A stretch of DNA of 64,000 bases from Limnoperna fortunei (taxonomy: Eukaryota; Mollusca; Bivalvia; Mytilida; Modiolidae), in NCBI GenBank assembly GCA_944474755.1, contig OX104113.1, positions 46,254,980 to 46,318,979 on the forward strand, written 5' to 3'. The notes below the pieces were generated by a model. It had not been told where the DNA came from and did not search any database. It worked only from the letters and a program-made list of their open reading frames with translations. Below, in pieces: positions 10,373 to 21,480 of this stretch. Each line of letters starts with the position of its first letter. Positions within the stretch are counted from its first letter, which is position 1. The position numbers were made by a program, and so were the translations under genes.

Positions 10373-13172
10373 CAGAATGTAAAAGCAGATACAATTGACA
10401 CAATTTTTAGGAAAGCGCTACCCCACGGGAGATGGGGGAGGGAGACATCACAAACCGGAAGTTCAAAGTTTACTTCCGCAGGAGGAGGAAACAATAGCAA
10501 AACAACTTCTATAAATAAAATAACAAAATCGGAAGAAAAAATAATTCCCAAAGTTATAAATTTGTGTAGCCGAGAATTAACAGAAAGTGAAATAAAACTA
10601 TTGAAAAAAGGATTAAAGTATACACCAACTCCTAATGGAAATTCACAGGAACTTAAGGACGGATATATTGGAATTTTGCAGGAAATTAAGATTAACTGAA
10701 CGATTTTTTAATCAAGAAAGTACAGAAAACACAGAAATACTACCAATTCTACGGAACAAATCTAATTGGAATCCCCCAAAGTCAAATGATACATTCTTAG
10801 AACAGACTATACAAACTTTAAAAGAATTTCCGATGGAACAAAATGTTAATGTGAAACACAATTTAACCAAGTTTGAACGCGAAGGACTCAATTCTTTACT
10901 TGTTGATAAATCAATTATTATCAAAGAGGCTGATAAGGGAGGGGCTGTAGTAATTATGGATATTGATTATTATAAAGACAAAATTTTAGAACTGTTAAAT
11001 GACCCTAACTATTATAGAGAATGCCGTGACAATGAAGACAATTCAACTAAATAAATAATAATTACTCTTATCGAAACATATGGAAAGAGTCTTTTAGATG
11101 AAGAAACAGAATATTTAATTAATTACGACTACAAGACTAGTTATTTTTATGGCCTTCCTACGATACATAAAAGTCGTCAAATTTCCGATAAAATTATTTC
11201 AGAAAACTCAGAATATGCAGAAATACCTCGTCCTTCGGACTTACAATTCAGACCTATTGTTGGAGGACCAGAAAGTGTAACACAGAGACTCAGTCAAATG
11301 CTAGATATTATTCTAAAACCTTTATGTGACCACGTTCCAAGCTTTATAAGAAACTATTTCGATTTTCTTCATCGTTTGCCAAAAACAGTACCAAATAATT
11401 CAAAATTATTAACTTTCGATGTTATTAGTTTATATAATTGATTGATTGATTGATTAATGGTGTTTAACGCCCGAGCAGCAATATTTCAGCTATATTCAGG
11501 CGATGAACATGAAATGGATGATAAAATGAACATGAAATGATGAATGAAAATGGGATGGGACACAAGGAAAAATAGGGGTAACGGATTTTAGATTGCCACT
11601 GGCAAATGGGAGGATGGATAGGGTATGGCAATTTAGCCTCCTGTAGCGGGATCGAAATCCCTACTCATAGCGAATACTAAAGCAGCGTTCTTTAACGTGC
11701 GAGGAACGTGGCATTTTTCCCAACACGGTGCACTAATATGGTTTGCGGTCAGGTTTTCCGTATTATGGCCTGACAACCCCAGCTTGCCAGGGGTACACAT
11801 CCCAGTCGGTCTTTAGGCAAACCGACCTGACACGCCGGTCAGGGTATATACAAATATTCCTAACGAATTAGGCTTACAAGCTATTGAATTCTGGTTGGAC
11901 AGAAACAATCACTCCATTGATAATGGCTTTGATAAAACTTTCACAATTAACGCGCTTAATATTGTTTTAGAACGTAACGTTTTTTATTTCAATAGAAAAT
12001 ATTATATTCAACAGAAAGGTACAACAATGGGTACCAAAGTTGCACCGACGTACGGAACATTAGTACTCGGATATCTTGAACATACATTTTATCAAATTCT
12101 GGAAAATAGATATGGACCGGATTTCTCAGCGTATATTCAAGACAACTGGAAACGATTGTTAGATGATTGCTTTTTAATATGGAATTCATCATACAATGTT
12201 AGTACCGATATTTTTTTATAGAATTTTTAAATAATCTACAACCAAGCATTCAGTTTGCGATGAATGAAAACAACAAACGAATTCCTTTTCTAGATATTCT
12301 TGTTTTACTCAATGGAAATCAGATTTCAACAGATCTGTATTGTAAACCTACTGACACTCATATGTATCTTGATTTTCATTCATGTCATCCTAAGCATTTG
12401 AAAACTAATATTCCGTATAACCTCGAATCCAGAATAGTTTCATTAGTGAAAGACCCTTTACAACTGGAACACAGACATAATCTAATACAAAATGGTATAT
12501 TACAAGCCAAACTGAAAGGTCCGAGGAGTTACGAAAAGCGAAAAGTTAAAAATGACACAAGTACAATTATACCGTTTGTGTGTACACATAATCCTAGAAA
12601 TATGAATATTATTCCACTAATTAAAGGACGTGAACCTATTTTAGAGCAAAGCAAGACGATGACATCTATACTGGAACAAAAGAAGATTATATATAGCAGA
12701 AGACAGCCTAAAAATTTGAAAAGAATTTTAACCAAATCATGCTTTGATATTGAAAACACTTGTCGGGTTTCAAAATGCGGAGTAAAAACTTTGTAAAACA
12801 TGTGACAGTTTATTAGAAGGACCTTACATAACTTTTATTAACGGTAAAACGTTTACCGTTAAACATAATATGTCTTGTAAAACTAAAAATGTTATATATT
12901 CAATTATTTGTGCAAAATGTACAAAACTCTATATTGAACAAACTAAAAATGAATTACGGAAAAGAATGACTTTGCATCGTCAACAGAAGAACTACGTTAA
13001 AACTTTCATGAAAGTGAACACAAATTTACACGAATGTTCAAACGGAAAATTTAACATTTTCCCATTATATAAAGTTTTGGAAGACAAACAATCTCTGCGT
13101 GATGAAAAGGAAATACATTTTATACGTAGTTTAAAGCCACACTTAAATGGCAGGATGTTTATTGCTAATTAA
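10373..13172 (+). pseudogene. Penelope-like reverse transcriptase with GIY-YIG endonuclease, broken
   Basis: PLE proteins pair a telomerase-related reverse transcriptase with a C-terminal GIY-YIG nuclease. In order: an N-terminal segment (10373-10699) with CSRELTESEIKLLKKG; a frame shift near 10660; KEADKGGAVVIMD (about 10925-10963); TAA at 11052-11054; YGLPTIHKS and FRPIVGG (about 11150-11265); interruption by a SINE after DVISLY; then QQKGTTMGTKVAPTYG and the catalytic RLLDDCF (both Asp at 12162-12167). A frame shift near 12220 leads to RIPFLDILV and CKPTDTHMYLDFHS. After another break near 12796, a Cys-rich finger precedes the GIY-YIG domain (12870-13172), where YIG reads YIE. The family call is firm; the gene is inactive. 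No in-frame ATG precedes the N-terminal segment. Confidence 0.88.
11437..11844 (-). mobile_element. SINE family B copy inside the PLE reverse transcriptase
   Basis: It starts with (ATTG)n and matches the 40732 and 51427 copies, but lacks about 95 bp at the right end. The 6-bp repeat TATATA flanks it (11431-11436 and 11845-11850). Removing element plus one TATATA restores the reading of the PLE codons across the site. The missing part is the 5' end when the element is read on the minus strand with (CAAT)n as its 3' tail, consistent with 5' truncation during target-primed insertion. Confidence 0.85.
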
Positions 13173-13189
13173 CTGTTATTAATAGCAAC

Positions 13190-13590
13190 TGATTAACTTA
13201 TAGCGAGCATCGCAGATGCGAGCTATACGGTTACATGCGTGTGTGTAAAAAAAAGTCACGTGATCTATATGAACAAATCCATTTCAGATGGTAGCTGAGC
13301 TATCCGAAGAAAATATTGTAGACGAACGAAAAAATATATAATATAAAAGTAGACAAAAATAATTTTGACATCGATAAAATTAAAGTGTTTATTACTTAAA
13401 TTACTACAAAAATGCCGGACAATTTTTTTTTCAATCTGAAACGCTGTATTTGAAATTGAGTTTTGTGACGTCACCAACACATTAGAAAAGACGTCACGTC
13501 ATCAATGGAATGTAGAGGCACTGCTAGGGGGCTCTGAAGTAACGACATGCGATGCTCGCATTTAGGCTGCGCCTACATTCATATTAATTA
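13190..13590 (+). repeat. Right inverted arm (pseudo-LTR) of the PLE
   Basis: Begins shortly after the endonuclease stop and matches 8930-9325 in inverse orientation, including the piece GGCTCTGAAGTAACGACATG and its left-arm complement. It contains a small palindrome, GCATCGCAGATGC. Confidence 0.8.
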
Positions 13591-14010
13591 ATTAATATAA
13601 ACGCACTGTTTGTTTTAGCGACGCTATGAACGTTATTTTCCGGAACTTTTAAACACATTATCACGTCATCTTTGTATCTTACGTTTATGTAAACAATATT
13701 TGTAAACATTATTGTCACTTGAAGAGCTACAGGAAGCAGTGAAAGTACTAGCGAAATGATACAATATACAGATTTTTTCTTGTGATTTTATTATTTATTC
13801 ATATTAATGCCGTCATAAATAAACGATAAAATTTGGTTTTTTATACATCAGCATCCGGTGGTGACGTAATTGGGTCTGATTTTATTGATCTTGAACTTTC
13901 TCGGATCCCATCATAAGGGAGTACTGTACACGTGTCAGTTGTATAAACCATCTAATCTTTAACTTCTTGATATTCATGAAATTATTATTAATTTATATTT
14001 AGAATGATCT
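13591..14010. other. No feature recognised
   Basis: AT-rich sequence between the PLE right arm and the next endonuclease fragment; nothing identifiable. Confidence 0.5.
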
Positions 14011-14544
14011 TTATTGGTTTTTTTTGTTTATTCCACTGGGGTGTACAGAGCAGAGCTCTTTAATCCAGAATCTCTCTCGGGCGTCCCGTTCAGAGTCTCG
14101 CCACTTGCAGTTCTGCTCGATAATTAGGATTTTTATGTGATCAAAATCATTTGGAATGTGGTTGGGGAGTCTGAAGTGTTGGCTTAGGGGCAGAAACTGT
14201 TTCTTAGTTAGGTCACTTCTGTGACCATTCAGTCGTTTGTGGAATGGCTGTTTGGACTCGCCGACATATTGTAAGCCACAAATGGGGCACTCAAGAATGT
14301 AAATGACATTCGAACTTTTGCAGTTACCAGTAGTGAATATTTTGTACTGTTTATCTGTGACCTTGCTCTTAAATGTAGACAAGGATTCCATATGTTTGCA
14401 ACATTTGCAGCGTTTGTCACCACAAGACTGACTTCTGCCAGCGGCAGTGCTGGGCTTTGCAATCTCTGCTCTTACCAATAAGTTGCGGAGACTGTTGGGT
14501 TGTTTAAACGCAACCATGGGAGGCTCTGGAAAGATTCTTGACAA
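14011..14544 (-). CDS. GIY-YIG endonuclease domain of a second PLE, C-terminal fragment
   Basis: An intact 177-codon frame. The N-terminal third has FKQPNSLRNLLVRA, then a Cys cluster (CGDKRCKCCKHM, residues about 41-52) typical of the finger preceding PLE endonucleases. Next come CKSSNVIYILECPICG and LQYVGESKQPFHKRLNGH, the GIY-YIG core with YVG and the conserved Arg. The Glu side of the active site is probably in the later WRDSERDARERFWIKEL segment. The upstream reverse transcriptase is absent, so this is the 3' end of a 5'-truncated element and the ATG at 14544 is only the first Met in the frame. It differs clearly from the PLE at 10-13 kb. Confidence 0.8.
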   Translation of the reverse strand: MSRIFPEPPMVAFKQPNSLRNLLVRAEIAKPSTAAGRSQSCGDKRCKCCKHMESLSTFKSKVTDKQYKIFTTGNCKSSNVIYILECPICGLQYVGESKQPFHKRLNGHRSDLTKKQFLPLSQHFRLPNHIPNDFDHIKILIIEQNCKWRDSERDARERFWIKELCSVHPSGINKKNQ

Positions 14545-15255
14545 CTTGTGATTTTTTTTTCAATATATTTCCAATGTTGACGAATGGTGCTAATTGTGTT
14601 TTTTTTAAACAAGGGTAGTAAGTAAGTACGCAGGGAACTCTGTTGCATTTCGTTTTTTCTTTATATTCAAGCTCTTAGACTCGTTTAAATAGAGACTAGG
14701 GAAATTAAAAGGTCACCTTAGAAGAAGGGGTACAGAAATAATTACATCAAAAAGAATTTCCAAAAAGCACAGCAGACATCGAGGAGTACCCTTCTTCAAT
14801 ATAAAGAAAAAACGAAATGCAATAGAGTTCCCTGCGTACTAACGTACCACTATTGAAAAAAATCCCAGGTTGTCAAGAATCTTTTCAGAGCTTTTCATGG
14901 TTGCGTTTAAACAACCCAACAGTCTCCGCAATTTATGGGTACGAGCAAAAATGCAAAGCCCAGAACTGTCGCTGGCAGAAGTCAGTCTTGTGGGGACAAA
15001 CGCTGCAAATGTTGCAAACATATGGAACCCTTGTCTACATTTAACAGCAAAGTCACAGATAAACATTACAAAATATTCACTACTGTTAAATGCAAAAGCT
15101 CGAATATCATTTACTTTCTTGAGTGCCCCATCTGTGGCTTACAATATGTTGGCGAGTCCAAACAGCCATTCCACAAACGACTTAATTGTCCCAGAAGTGA
15201 CCTAACAAAGAAACAGTTTTTGCCCGCAAGCCAACAAGTCAGACTGCCCGACCAC
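14150..15255. repeat. Long imperfect inverted repeat formed by two PLE endonuclease copies
   Basis: The two endonuclease fragments point away from each other. The inversion continues past both coding starts: AGTACGCAGGGAACTCTG (14628-14645) is mirrored near 14826-14842, and AGAAGAAGGGGTAC (14720-14733) by GTACCCTTCTTC near 14785. Arms are about 500 bp or more with a centre near 14760. Confidence 0.8.
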
Positions 15256-15279
15256 AGATATCAAAATATGTGTCCGTAA
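14870..15279 (+). pseudogene. Inverted second copy of the same PLE endonuclease, frameshifted and truncated
   Basis: The plus strand encodes a close relative of the 14011-14544 product. It starts MSRIFSELFMVAFKQPNS, changes frame near 14940, then continues through CGDKRCKCCKHM and LQYVGESKQPFHKRL in another frame. Similarity ends near 15255, just after the SQQVRLPDH segment, so the C-terminal part with the catalytic Glu is missing. Confidence 0.8.
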
Positions 15280-17080
15280 CGCTTGTCTATCTGGTTTCTA
15301 ATATTTGACAAAATTTCACAAAATAAATAAAACAATATAGACAAATACGGATGTTACAATCGAAAATGATGTTAGCATGGTTTATACGTAACGAATTTCA
15401 ACAATTTGGCCAACATCTAGTTATTTTTGGAACCGAAACCCAGTAAGTGTGATTTTATGCATTAAAGTTCAAATAATTTCCAATCGAAAACATTGAAAAA
15501 GTTACAATTTTCTCCAATAAATAGATAATAAAAACGGAGGTACAATGTAGAGGTAATAACCGGTGAATATGCAAGTAATGCGTCACAAAAAAGAGCCCCA
15601 TTTCGTTAGGGAAAAATTAGGGTATGTCCGTAACTTTCAATATAGTATTGGCAAGAAAACAATGACATAAAAATTGGATCAACTAGTCTAGCAATCACCT
15701 AATTAGCATATAACTAATGAACCACATAAAATAGTGTTAAAAGATTGGTAGTATTGATCAGTATTGTTACAATAAACATCAATTATGAAACAAAGCTAAC
15801 AATACACGCAAAATATACGTTTCAAAAATCAACAAATATACACTTAGTTATTATTTTATCTTACTTATAAAACCCTATACTGAACAAATAAAAATACTTA
15901 GTCTTATTTAAAAAAAGAAGAGTCATTCCTGAAAAGAAAGAAGAAAGCTTACATACCTCTATAGAAATGACTTCTTTCGCCAGGAAAGAACGGAATTTGA
16001 TACAAAAAATATTAAACAGAAAGTACAGAGCTAAAACAAGATGTAATGTGGGTTTACAGTGAGGACATCCTTTGCAAAGTCGGTAAACCCATACCAATTG
16101 ACAAAAATGGGAGAATATTTTCGCTTTAAAACAAAGACAATATTGACAAGATTGAGAAATTTTTAAAAGAAATGAGATTTCTCCATAACGAAATGATGTT
16201 ACTTTTATTGAACAAATTGAACTCCAGTACTGATAAATGTGTTTGTATTTGTTTCTTTTATTAGCAATTTAAAGATCACCAAATTATTGAATTTCCGCGG
16301 GATTTTTCCGTAACAAATGATACGTTGTTTTTCTTGGTATTTTTAAAGGGTGTCTATAAAATGACTATGACAGCAACGTCTATCACAATCTACAAAATAT
16401 AAATTTTGATTGTAAGCAGATTTTTGAGCATCCATACTAAATTTATATTTGTTGTCCGATTTGAAATATTGTCTTTTTTCTATTATGCAACAAAACCAAA
16501 AATGGCAAAGATTTGCATACTTTTTAGGCAACAACTGTCCTTAAAGTTGTGGACATCATTGGAGAACAAATATTGTCTGCGTACCTTGAACTATTCTTGT
16601 AAAACCTTAATTTCGTATTCATTTCTTATATTTGCAGCTACCTAGCATTATTTATTATATTACCTAGAAAGAGATATTTAGGGATATGGTAGGGCTATGT
16701 ATACTTTATCAAACTGAAGATGTTCATAGGGATTAGTAGTTGTTTAACTTTTCAGTTTTTAACAAGTTAAATGCTAAAGTTTCATGAGATTATCCGACTA
16801 ACTCTTCACGGAAGGTTCCCCAACATGCATGCAGAGAGGCGCGGTTCTGTCCGGGTGAAAAGAAACTGGTGTGTAGACACCATGACTCACCCAGACATTG
16901 GTATTACTAAATTAATGTGGTTCATGACAATAAGTCAATACAAAATTCAGTGCATGAAAAAGAGTCAAGATGATTCTGCATGTAAAGTTTCCATGACATA
17001 GAAACTTGTTATTCCCAAAATACTGAAATCATGACGAAAGGCTATATTAATACTGATGCCAGCCAATACATCAACGCTTT
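15280..17080. other. No gene recognised
   Basis: AT-rich. A 76-codon frame at 16771-17001 lies in a slightly GC-richer patch, but shows no motif I recognise and may be upstream decayed sequence of the LINE that ends at 17.4 kb. Confidence 0.4.
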
Positions 17081-17089
17081 ACCGGCTTA

Positions 17090-17398
17090 AACTGGTTACC
17101 AAACAATACAGCAGTCAACTTAAATCTCTTATTAAATGGCAGCAATGAACTTTCACAAGACGAAAATGAAATGATTTTTACTACTATTTATGAATTTATA
17201 AAGAAATCTAAACGATTCCCTGTTGTTTAAAAGTGTTACCATATCACCGAGCGACAACAACACACGAAGCGTCATCAATTCTTCTACAACCCTTTCATTC
17301 GTTATCCTTTTCCCTTACATTGTTATGATTATCCTTTCTTTGTTTTTGTGTCTGATCCTGTTTGTTCATTGTACAAATAAAATATGTTAAACTAAACA
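17090..17398 (+). mobile_element. LINE 3' end (last codons plus 3' UTR)
   Basis: Codons 17090-17230 read NWLPNNTAVNLNLLLNGSNE then MIFTTIYEFIKKSKRF and a stop, a pattern seen at the extreme C-terminus of CR1/L2/jockey-like LINE ORF2 proteins. A T-rich 3' UTR with AATAAAATATG follows to about 17398. The upstream part is missing or unrecognisable. Classification beyond non-LTR retrotransposon is not attempted. Confidence 0.5.
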
Positions 17399-17689
17399 TC
17401 AACGCTATTGTTAAACCGAAGGTATCTGACCACTCGGATTGGTTAGTTTATCAGAATCTGAGGTGGTATTATCACAGTGAGTGTGTATAGCTACTTGTGA
17501 GTCAGTTGACGACATCTTAAATAGAGAAACATGACAAACTATATATCCGTGAGATGGTATTCATCTCTGTGGGCTCGCTGACCTTGTAGTCAAAGGTCAT
17601 TAACCGTGGAATTCGACACATCGTCTTGACATTATCTACCCACATACGAAATATCAAAAGCCTACCTCAAAAGACAAAAAAGTTCTGGG

Positions 17690-17768
17690 TCGGACACCAT
17701 TTTGGACAGAAGGACGGACAGACTGATCACTATAGGGCGTCCTCCACTAAGTGGCGGGGCCATAATTT
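17690..17768. repeat. Short GC-richer repeat with hairpin
   Basis: The stretch around GGACGGACAGACTGATCACT is followed by TATAGGGCGTCC and GGCGGGGCCATAA. It resembles short hairpin tails common in bivalve repeats, but that comparison is from memory. Confidence 0.25.
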
Positions 17769-17804
17769 ATGAATGTATTAATGACCAAAGTGAATTACCA
17801 AGTA

Positions 17805-20215
17805 CTTAGAGATAAAAGTAGTTTACTGTTAACCGAAAAACAAAAGCTGCAATTGCATGGTCTGCTTAAAAGGCATGAAAATACTTTTTTCTGGAAATAA
17901 AGGACGGATGGACAGCTAGCAGCATAAAACATAAGATTAACATCTATGGCCTTATAAGCAAGTTCTCGGGCGAATAACCTTCTCAAAGAAAGAAGCAGTC
18001 GACAAGGAGATACGATGTCTTCTTGATTGTAATATTAGTCCCTGGGCTTCTAATATCGTTATTAAGATAGATGGGTCAATCCGCATTTGATATGATGTCT
18101 CAATAACTTCATTGTCAAGGATTCATACCCTGTCCCACGTAGCGATGACTCATTAGTTCAGTGTTCTGGATTTATCCAGTGGATATTTTCAAGTACAAAT
18201 GGATGAAATGAAGACAACCTTTAATAGCATTAAATGAATGTTATGGCTATGGGAATATGTAATGGAGTGGCAACTTTCCAACGTTTAATGGAATACGCCT
18301 GGCTGGCCTAGTTGGAGAACATGCTTAATATATATCGATGATATAATTATCTATCAAGATAATTTTGGAACGCATTTTACCAGAGTTGATGCAGTTTTAG
18401 GTAGAATAGCCCTAGAATGCTTAAAGGTCTTACCCGAAAAATTTTCTTGTGCCAAGAACGTTTGTTATTCGTAGGGCACATAGTTTCTGCAGATGGTATA
18501 GCTGCAGACCATTATAAAATAAAAAGGATGTGAGGTCATTTTTATGAACTTGTGCCTACAACAGAAAGTTTTTTTTAAACATTGCTGTCATTGCAAAAAA
18601 ATTACATTAATTAACTGAGAAAAGATGCTTGTTTGCCTGGACAGACGACTGTAATATAGCATTCAGTTAATAAAAGGAAGCCATTGTTCGAAACCTATCG
18701 CGGGCTATCCGGACATGTCAAAGTCATTTGTGCTTGATACAGATGCCAATGTTTATGCCGTTGGGGATGTGCTCTTGCAACTCGTCAACGGAATAAAAGT
18801 TGTAATAGCTTAGTTCAGCAAGTCGCTGAGTAGAGCTCAAAAGCAGTACTGTGGTACTCGCTGTCATTCTTGCTATGAAACAATTACACCATTATTTATC
18901 GGAACCAAATTTTTAGTCCGTATAGACCATGGTTTGCAACAGCTACTCCGATTCAAGAACTCTTAAGGTCAAATGATCCGATGGTTTTAAATTTCGAATG
19001 CATACAGTTTTAGTGCAACGTCGCCCTGGAAGTCGGCATGGTAATGCTGACAGTCTTTCACGTATGCTATCACTGCAATAAACAAGATAAAATATAAGTG
19101 ATATATTTGACAAATATAAATCCTGTCGAAAGACAAGGAAAACAAAATCTGAAAGCCCCTCAGATAAGACTGACCAAGTCATATGTGAATTGCTTATACA
19201 TCCGCAATGTATCATTTAGAGATGCATAAGACAACTGCTAGATTGCAGAAACGATTGGTATAAGCAAGACGTAAGTTACGCCACACATACAAAAAATTGT
19301 ACAGTGCTTTGCTCCAGAAAACAGCCTCGTAGGCGTTCTAAGAGCAAAATAAAACAATACTATGTAGGCGCTCCACTAAAGAGAGATGCCTTAAATATTA
19401 TTGGTTCATTTCCCATCTCATACAGAAAACCGATACGCGGTAGTTATCTGATTATATTACTTGATGGACCGAGGGTTATCCCATTCAAGACATGGAAACT
19501 TCTACCAAAGTAGATAATTGTGTAACTAATTTTGTCTGGCGTTTTGGGGTACCCAGACAAATACATACTGACAAGGGAAGGCAATTTGAGCTAAAACTCC
19601 TCTCAAAAGAGTTATGTGCGGCCTTCCGGATAGATAAAACTCAAACAACACCCTTCAGGCCTCAAAGTGATGGTCTAGTAGGAAGATAATATCGCTCTAT
19701 TGAGGATATACTGAGCAAATATGTCAGTAAAAACAAGAAAGACTGGGATGAACAACTCAATTGGACTTGAATGGCCTGTCACTTATCATAGCATGACTCA
19801 ACTATTATTTCCACCATGCTAATTCTTGGCAGAGAAATGGAACTCCTTATTGATTTGATCAATGGACCTCATCCGCAAAAAGATGAGTTCCAACTGAGTG
19901 TAAAGCCACGAGTATGTACGCGTACAAAATATGCAAAATGTGATGTGGAAAGTCTATCCGAAAGCACATGAAAACATAACTGTGTCAGTGATAAGCAGAA
20001 ACGTCAATATGACGTTAAAACACATCACAATACTTATAAAGTGGGTGATTAAGTATGAATCTATGTTGTACATAGAACCAAACATATAAGCCATAAGTTG
20101 CAAAGGCATTGGGACGGTCATTAAAGAAATTGTATAGGACGTTATATTTAACATCCAAAAAATCAGACATCGAAGTCTTTAGTGGTTCACCATGATAGGT
20201 TAAAACCTTTAAACC
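17805..20215 (+). pseudogene. Ty3/gypsy pol polyprotein, heavily decayed
   Basis: Segments in canonical Ty3/gypsy order are recognisable across many stops and frame changes. Near 17815 is the pre-RT region (LLTEKQKLQLHGLLKRH). Near 18010 is the RT start (SPWASNIV, then DGSIR). At 18337-18342 both catalytic Asp of the RT fall in IYIDDIIIY. Near 18640-18960 are RNase H traces. Near 19016-19078 is a segment ending GSRHGNADSLSR. Near 19300-19690 is the integrase with CSRKQPRRRS, HTDKGRQF and TTPFRPQSDG. The integrase codon expected to encode the catalytic Glu reads Gly (19681-19683). Near 20000-20210 is a C-terminal region ending VVHHDRLKPL. No LTR pair was identified. It is an old, inactive copy. 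Confidence 0.85.
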
Positions 20216-20336
20216 GTTGGATAATTTAGTGTTGACTGATTTATGCTTAATCTGAAATAAATATCAAAATAAAAATGGTCAATAGTAAATGTGGACTGCC
20301 GGTGGAAAAAAATGGTTTTCATATTTAACAAACAAT

Positions 20337-20381
<45 letters not shown>

Positions 20382-20388
20382 TAATAAG
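20337..20388. repeat. AAT/TAA trinucleotide microsatellite
   Basis: About 17 tandem AAT-type units with a few GAT variants, just downstream of the gypsy remnant. Confidence 0.95.
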
Positions 20389-20546
20389 GTAATATTAGCA
20401 GGCTCGATGAGATTCTCTGGTCATGATGTTCTAGATAAAAGAGCAAAATACTTATTTTGTTAAAAATAATCTGGTAAACAACTCAAGATGCACTTATTGT
20501 TTTAAATGTGGGGCTACCTACAACAGCCACAGAGCACTGAAAAGGC

Positions 20547-21480
20547 GTGTGTGGACAGCCCTTACTAAAACTATGCTACAATTTAACCACTCCTCGCATG
20601 TTAGTAATGCATAAACTGAGTAGCCTTAAAGTTACCGAGGTTATTATTCCGCATGTAGAAGCCATTGGTCATAACAGAACTACAAATGCCAAAAACGAAG
20701 AACCGCGGAGTTCGACTCCAAGCAGGTGGTACTTGAAATACTGCCAGAACCACTAATCCAGTAAAAATTAATCTAGATCAGGACCACTCCAAGTGGAACT
20801 AACCCACGAAAAGAGAGACTTGTTTTCTTCTCCAGTTAGGGTAATTTCATCACTACCTCTGACGCCTAAGAGGAGAAGGATCGAAACGGTGGCGTATGAA
20901 AAATGGACAGTAGCCTCTTGGTTCTTGCCAAAGCCTCATCATGTCAAGGAGGGGAAGCGTTGTCAGAGGTTTTTGGCTCCTCCAAGCATTTTCAGCAGAG
21001 CTCCGGAGTCGGAAACAATACGGACAATAAGGGAAGCTGCCGTTAACTCTGACACCTATGTAGCGTCGGTTTATTCCGTATGGAGTCAGTGGTTGTGTCA
21101 GGAAGTGGGAAAAAGTCATTTTTCCTGATGGTAGAATCTACTTTTTGAATTCATCTTGCGTGGCCGATCCCAAGGTTGTGCGTATGCAGAGTACCGCACC
21201 ACTGCAGACCGAAAGTCCACAAACATCAGATGAAGACTGTCAAACTTCGCCGTTCTATCACGTCTGGCAAATCAAGTCCGTAAGAACTGACACGGTGGAA
21301 GATAGAAAAACTACATGTAACCGAAATACGTGAGATAAACAATCGCTTATTTAAGGACAAATAAAATAGAACCAAAATTCAGTGATTCGGAATACACAAA
21401 CACCAGTGGAGATGACAATGCCTCAATTTCAGGTGAATGTAAGATACTACGAGTGGACGAGGACACTGACATTGTGTAAA
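20547..21480 (+). pseudogene. Unassigned coding-like region, perhaps recombinase-related
   Basis: Several overlapping plus-strand frames (20547-20756, 20793-21128, 21145-21333, and a stop-limited frame ending at 21480) lie in DNA with more even base composition than the flanks. The 111-codon frame contains RFLAPPSIFS followed by VASVYSVWSQWL. This loosely recalls the segment before Crypton-type tyrosine recombinase domains, but no catalytic residues are visible. The last frame is acidic and ends ILRVDEDTDIV. A decayed transposon protein is likely; identity is unresolved. Confidence 0.25.

Larger units (their letters stand above)
8930..13590 (+). mobile_element. Penelope-like element with inverted terminal arms
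   Basis: The degenerate PLE coding region (10373-13172) lies between two arms of about 390 bp that are inverted copies of one another: 8930-9325 and 13190-13590. Pieces such as GCTACCATTTGAAATGG and TATAGCTCGCATCTG on the left match the complement of the right arm throughout. PLEs are known to carry direct or inverted pseudo-LTRs, and this is the inverted arrangement. A strong hairpin (10118-10270) lies in the 5' leader. A SINE (11437-11844) interrupts the reverse transcriptase. Flanking target duplications were not identified. Confidence 0.8.

Noticed and set aside
10366..12801. Minus-strand frames of 61-90 codons
   Set aside because: Antisense shadows of the PLE coding region.
8930..13590. 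Hammerhead ribozyme in the PLE arms or leader
   Set aside because: PLE pseudo-LTRs often carry one, but I found no CTGATGA...GAAA core by eye on either strand of the arms or leader.
17805..20500. LTR pair around the gypsy pol remnant
   Set aside because: I compared the flanks by eye and found no matching terminal repeats; the element seems to have lost them.
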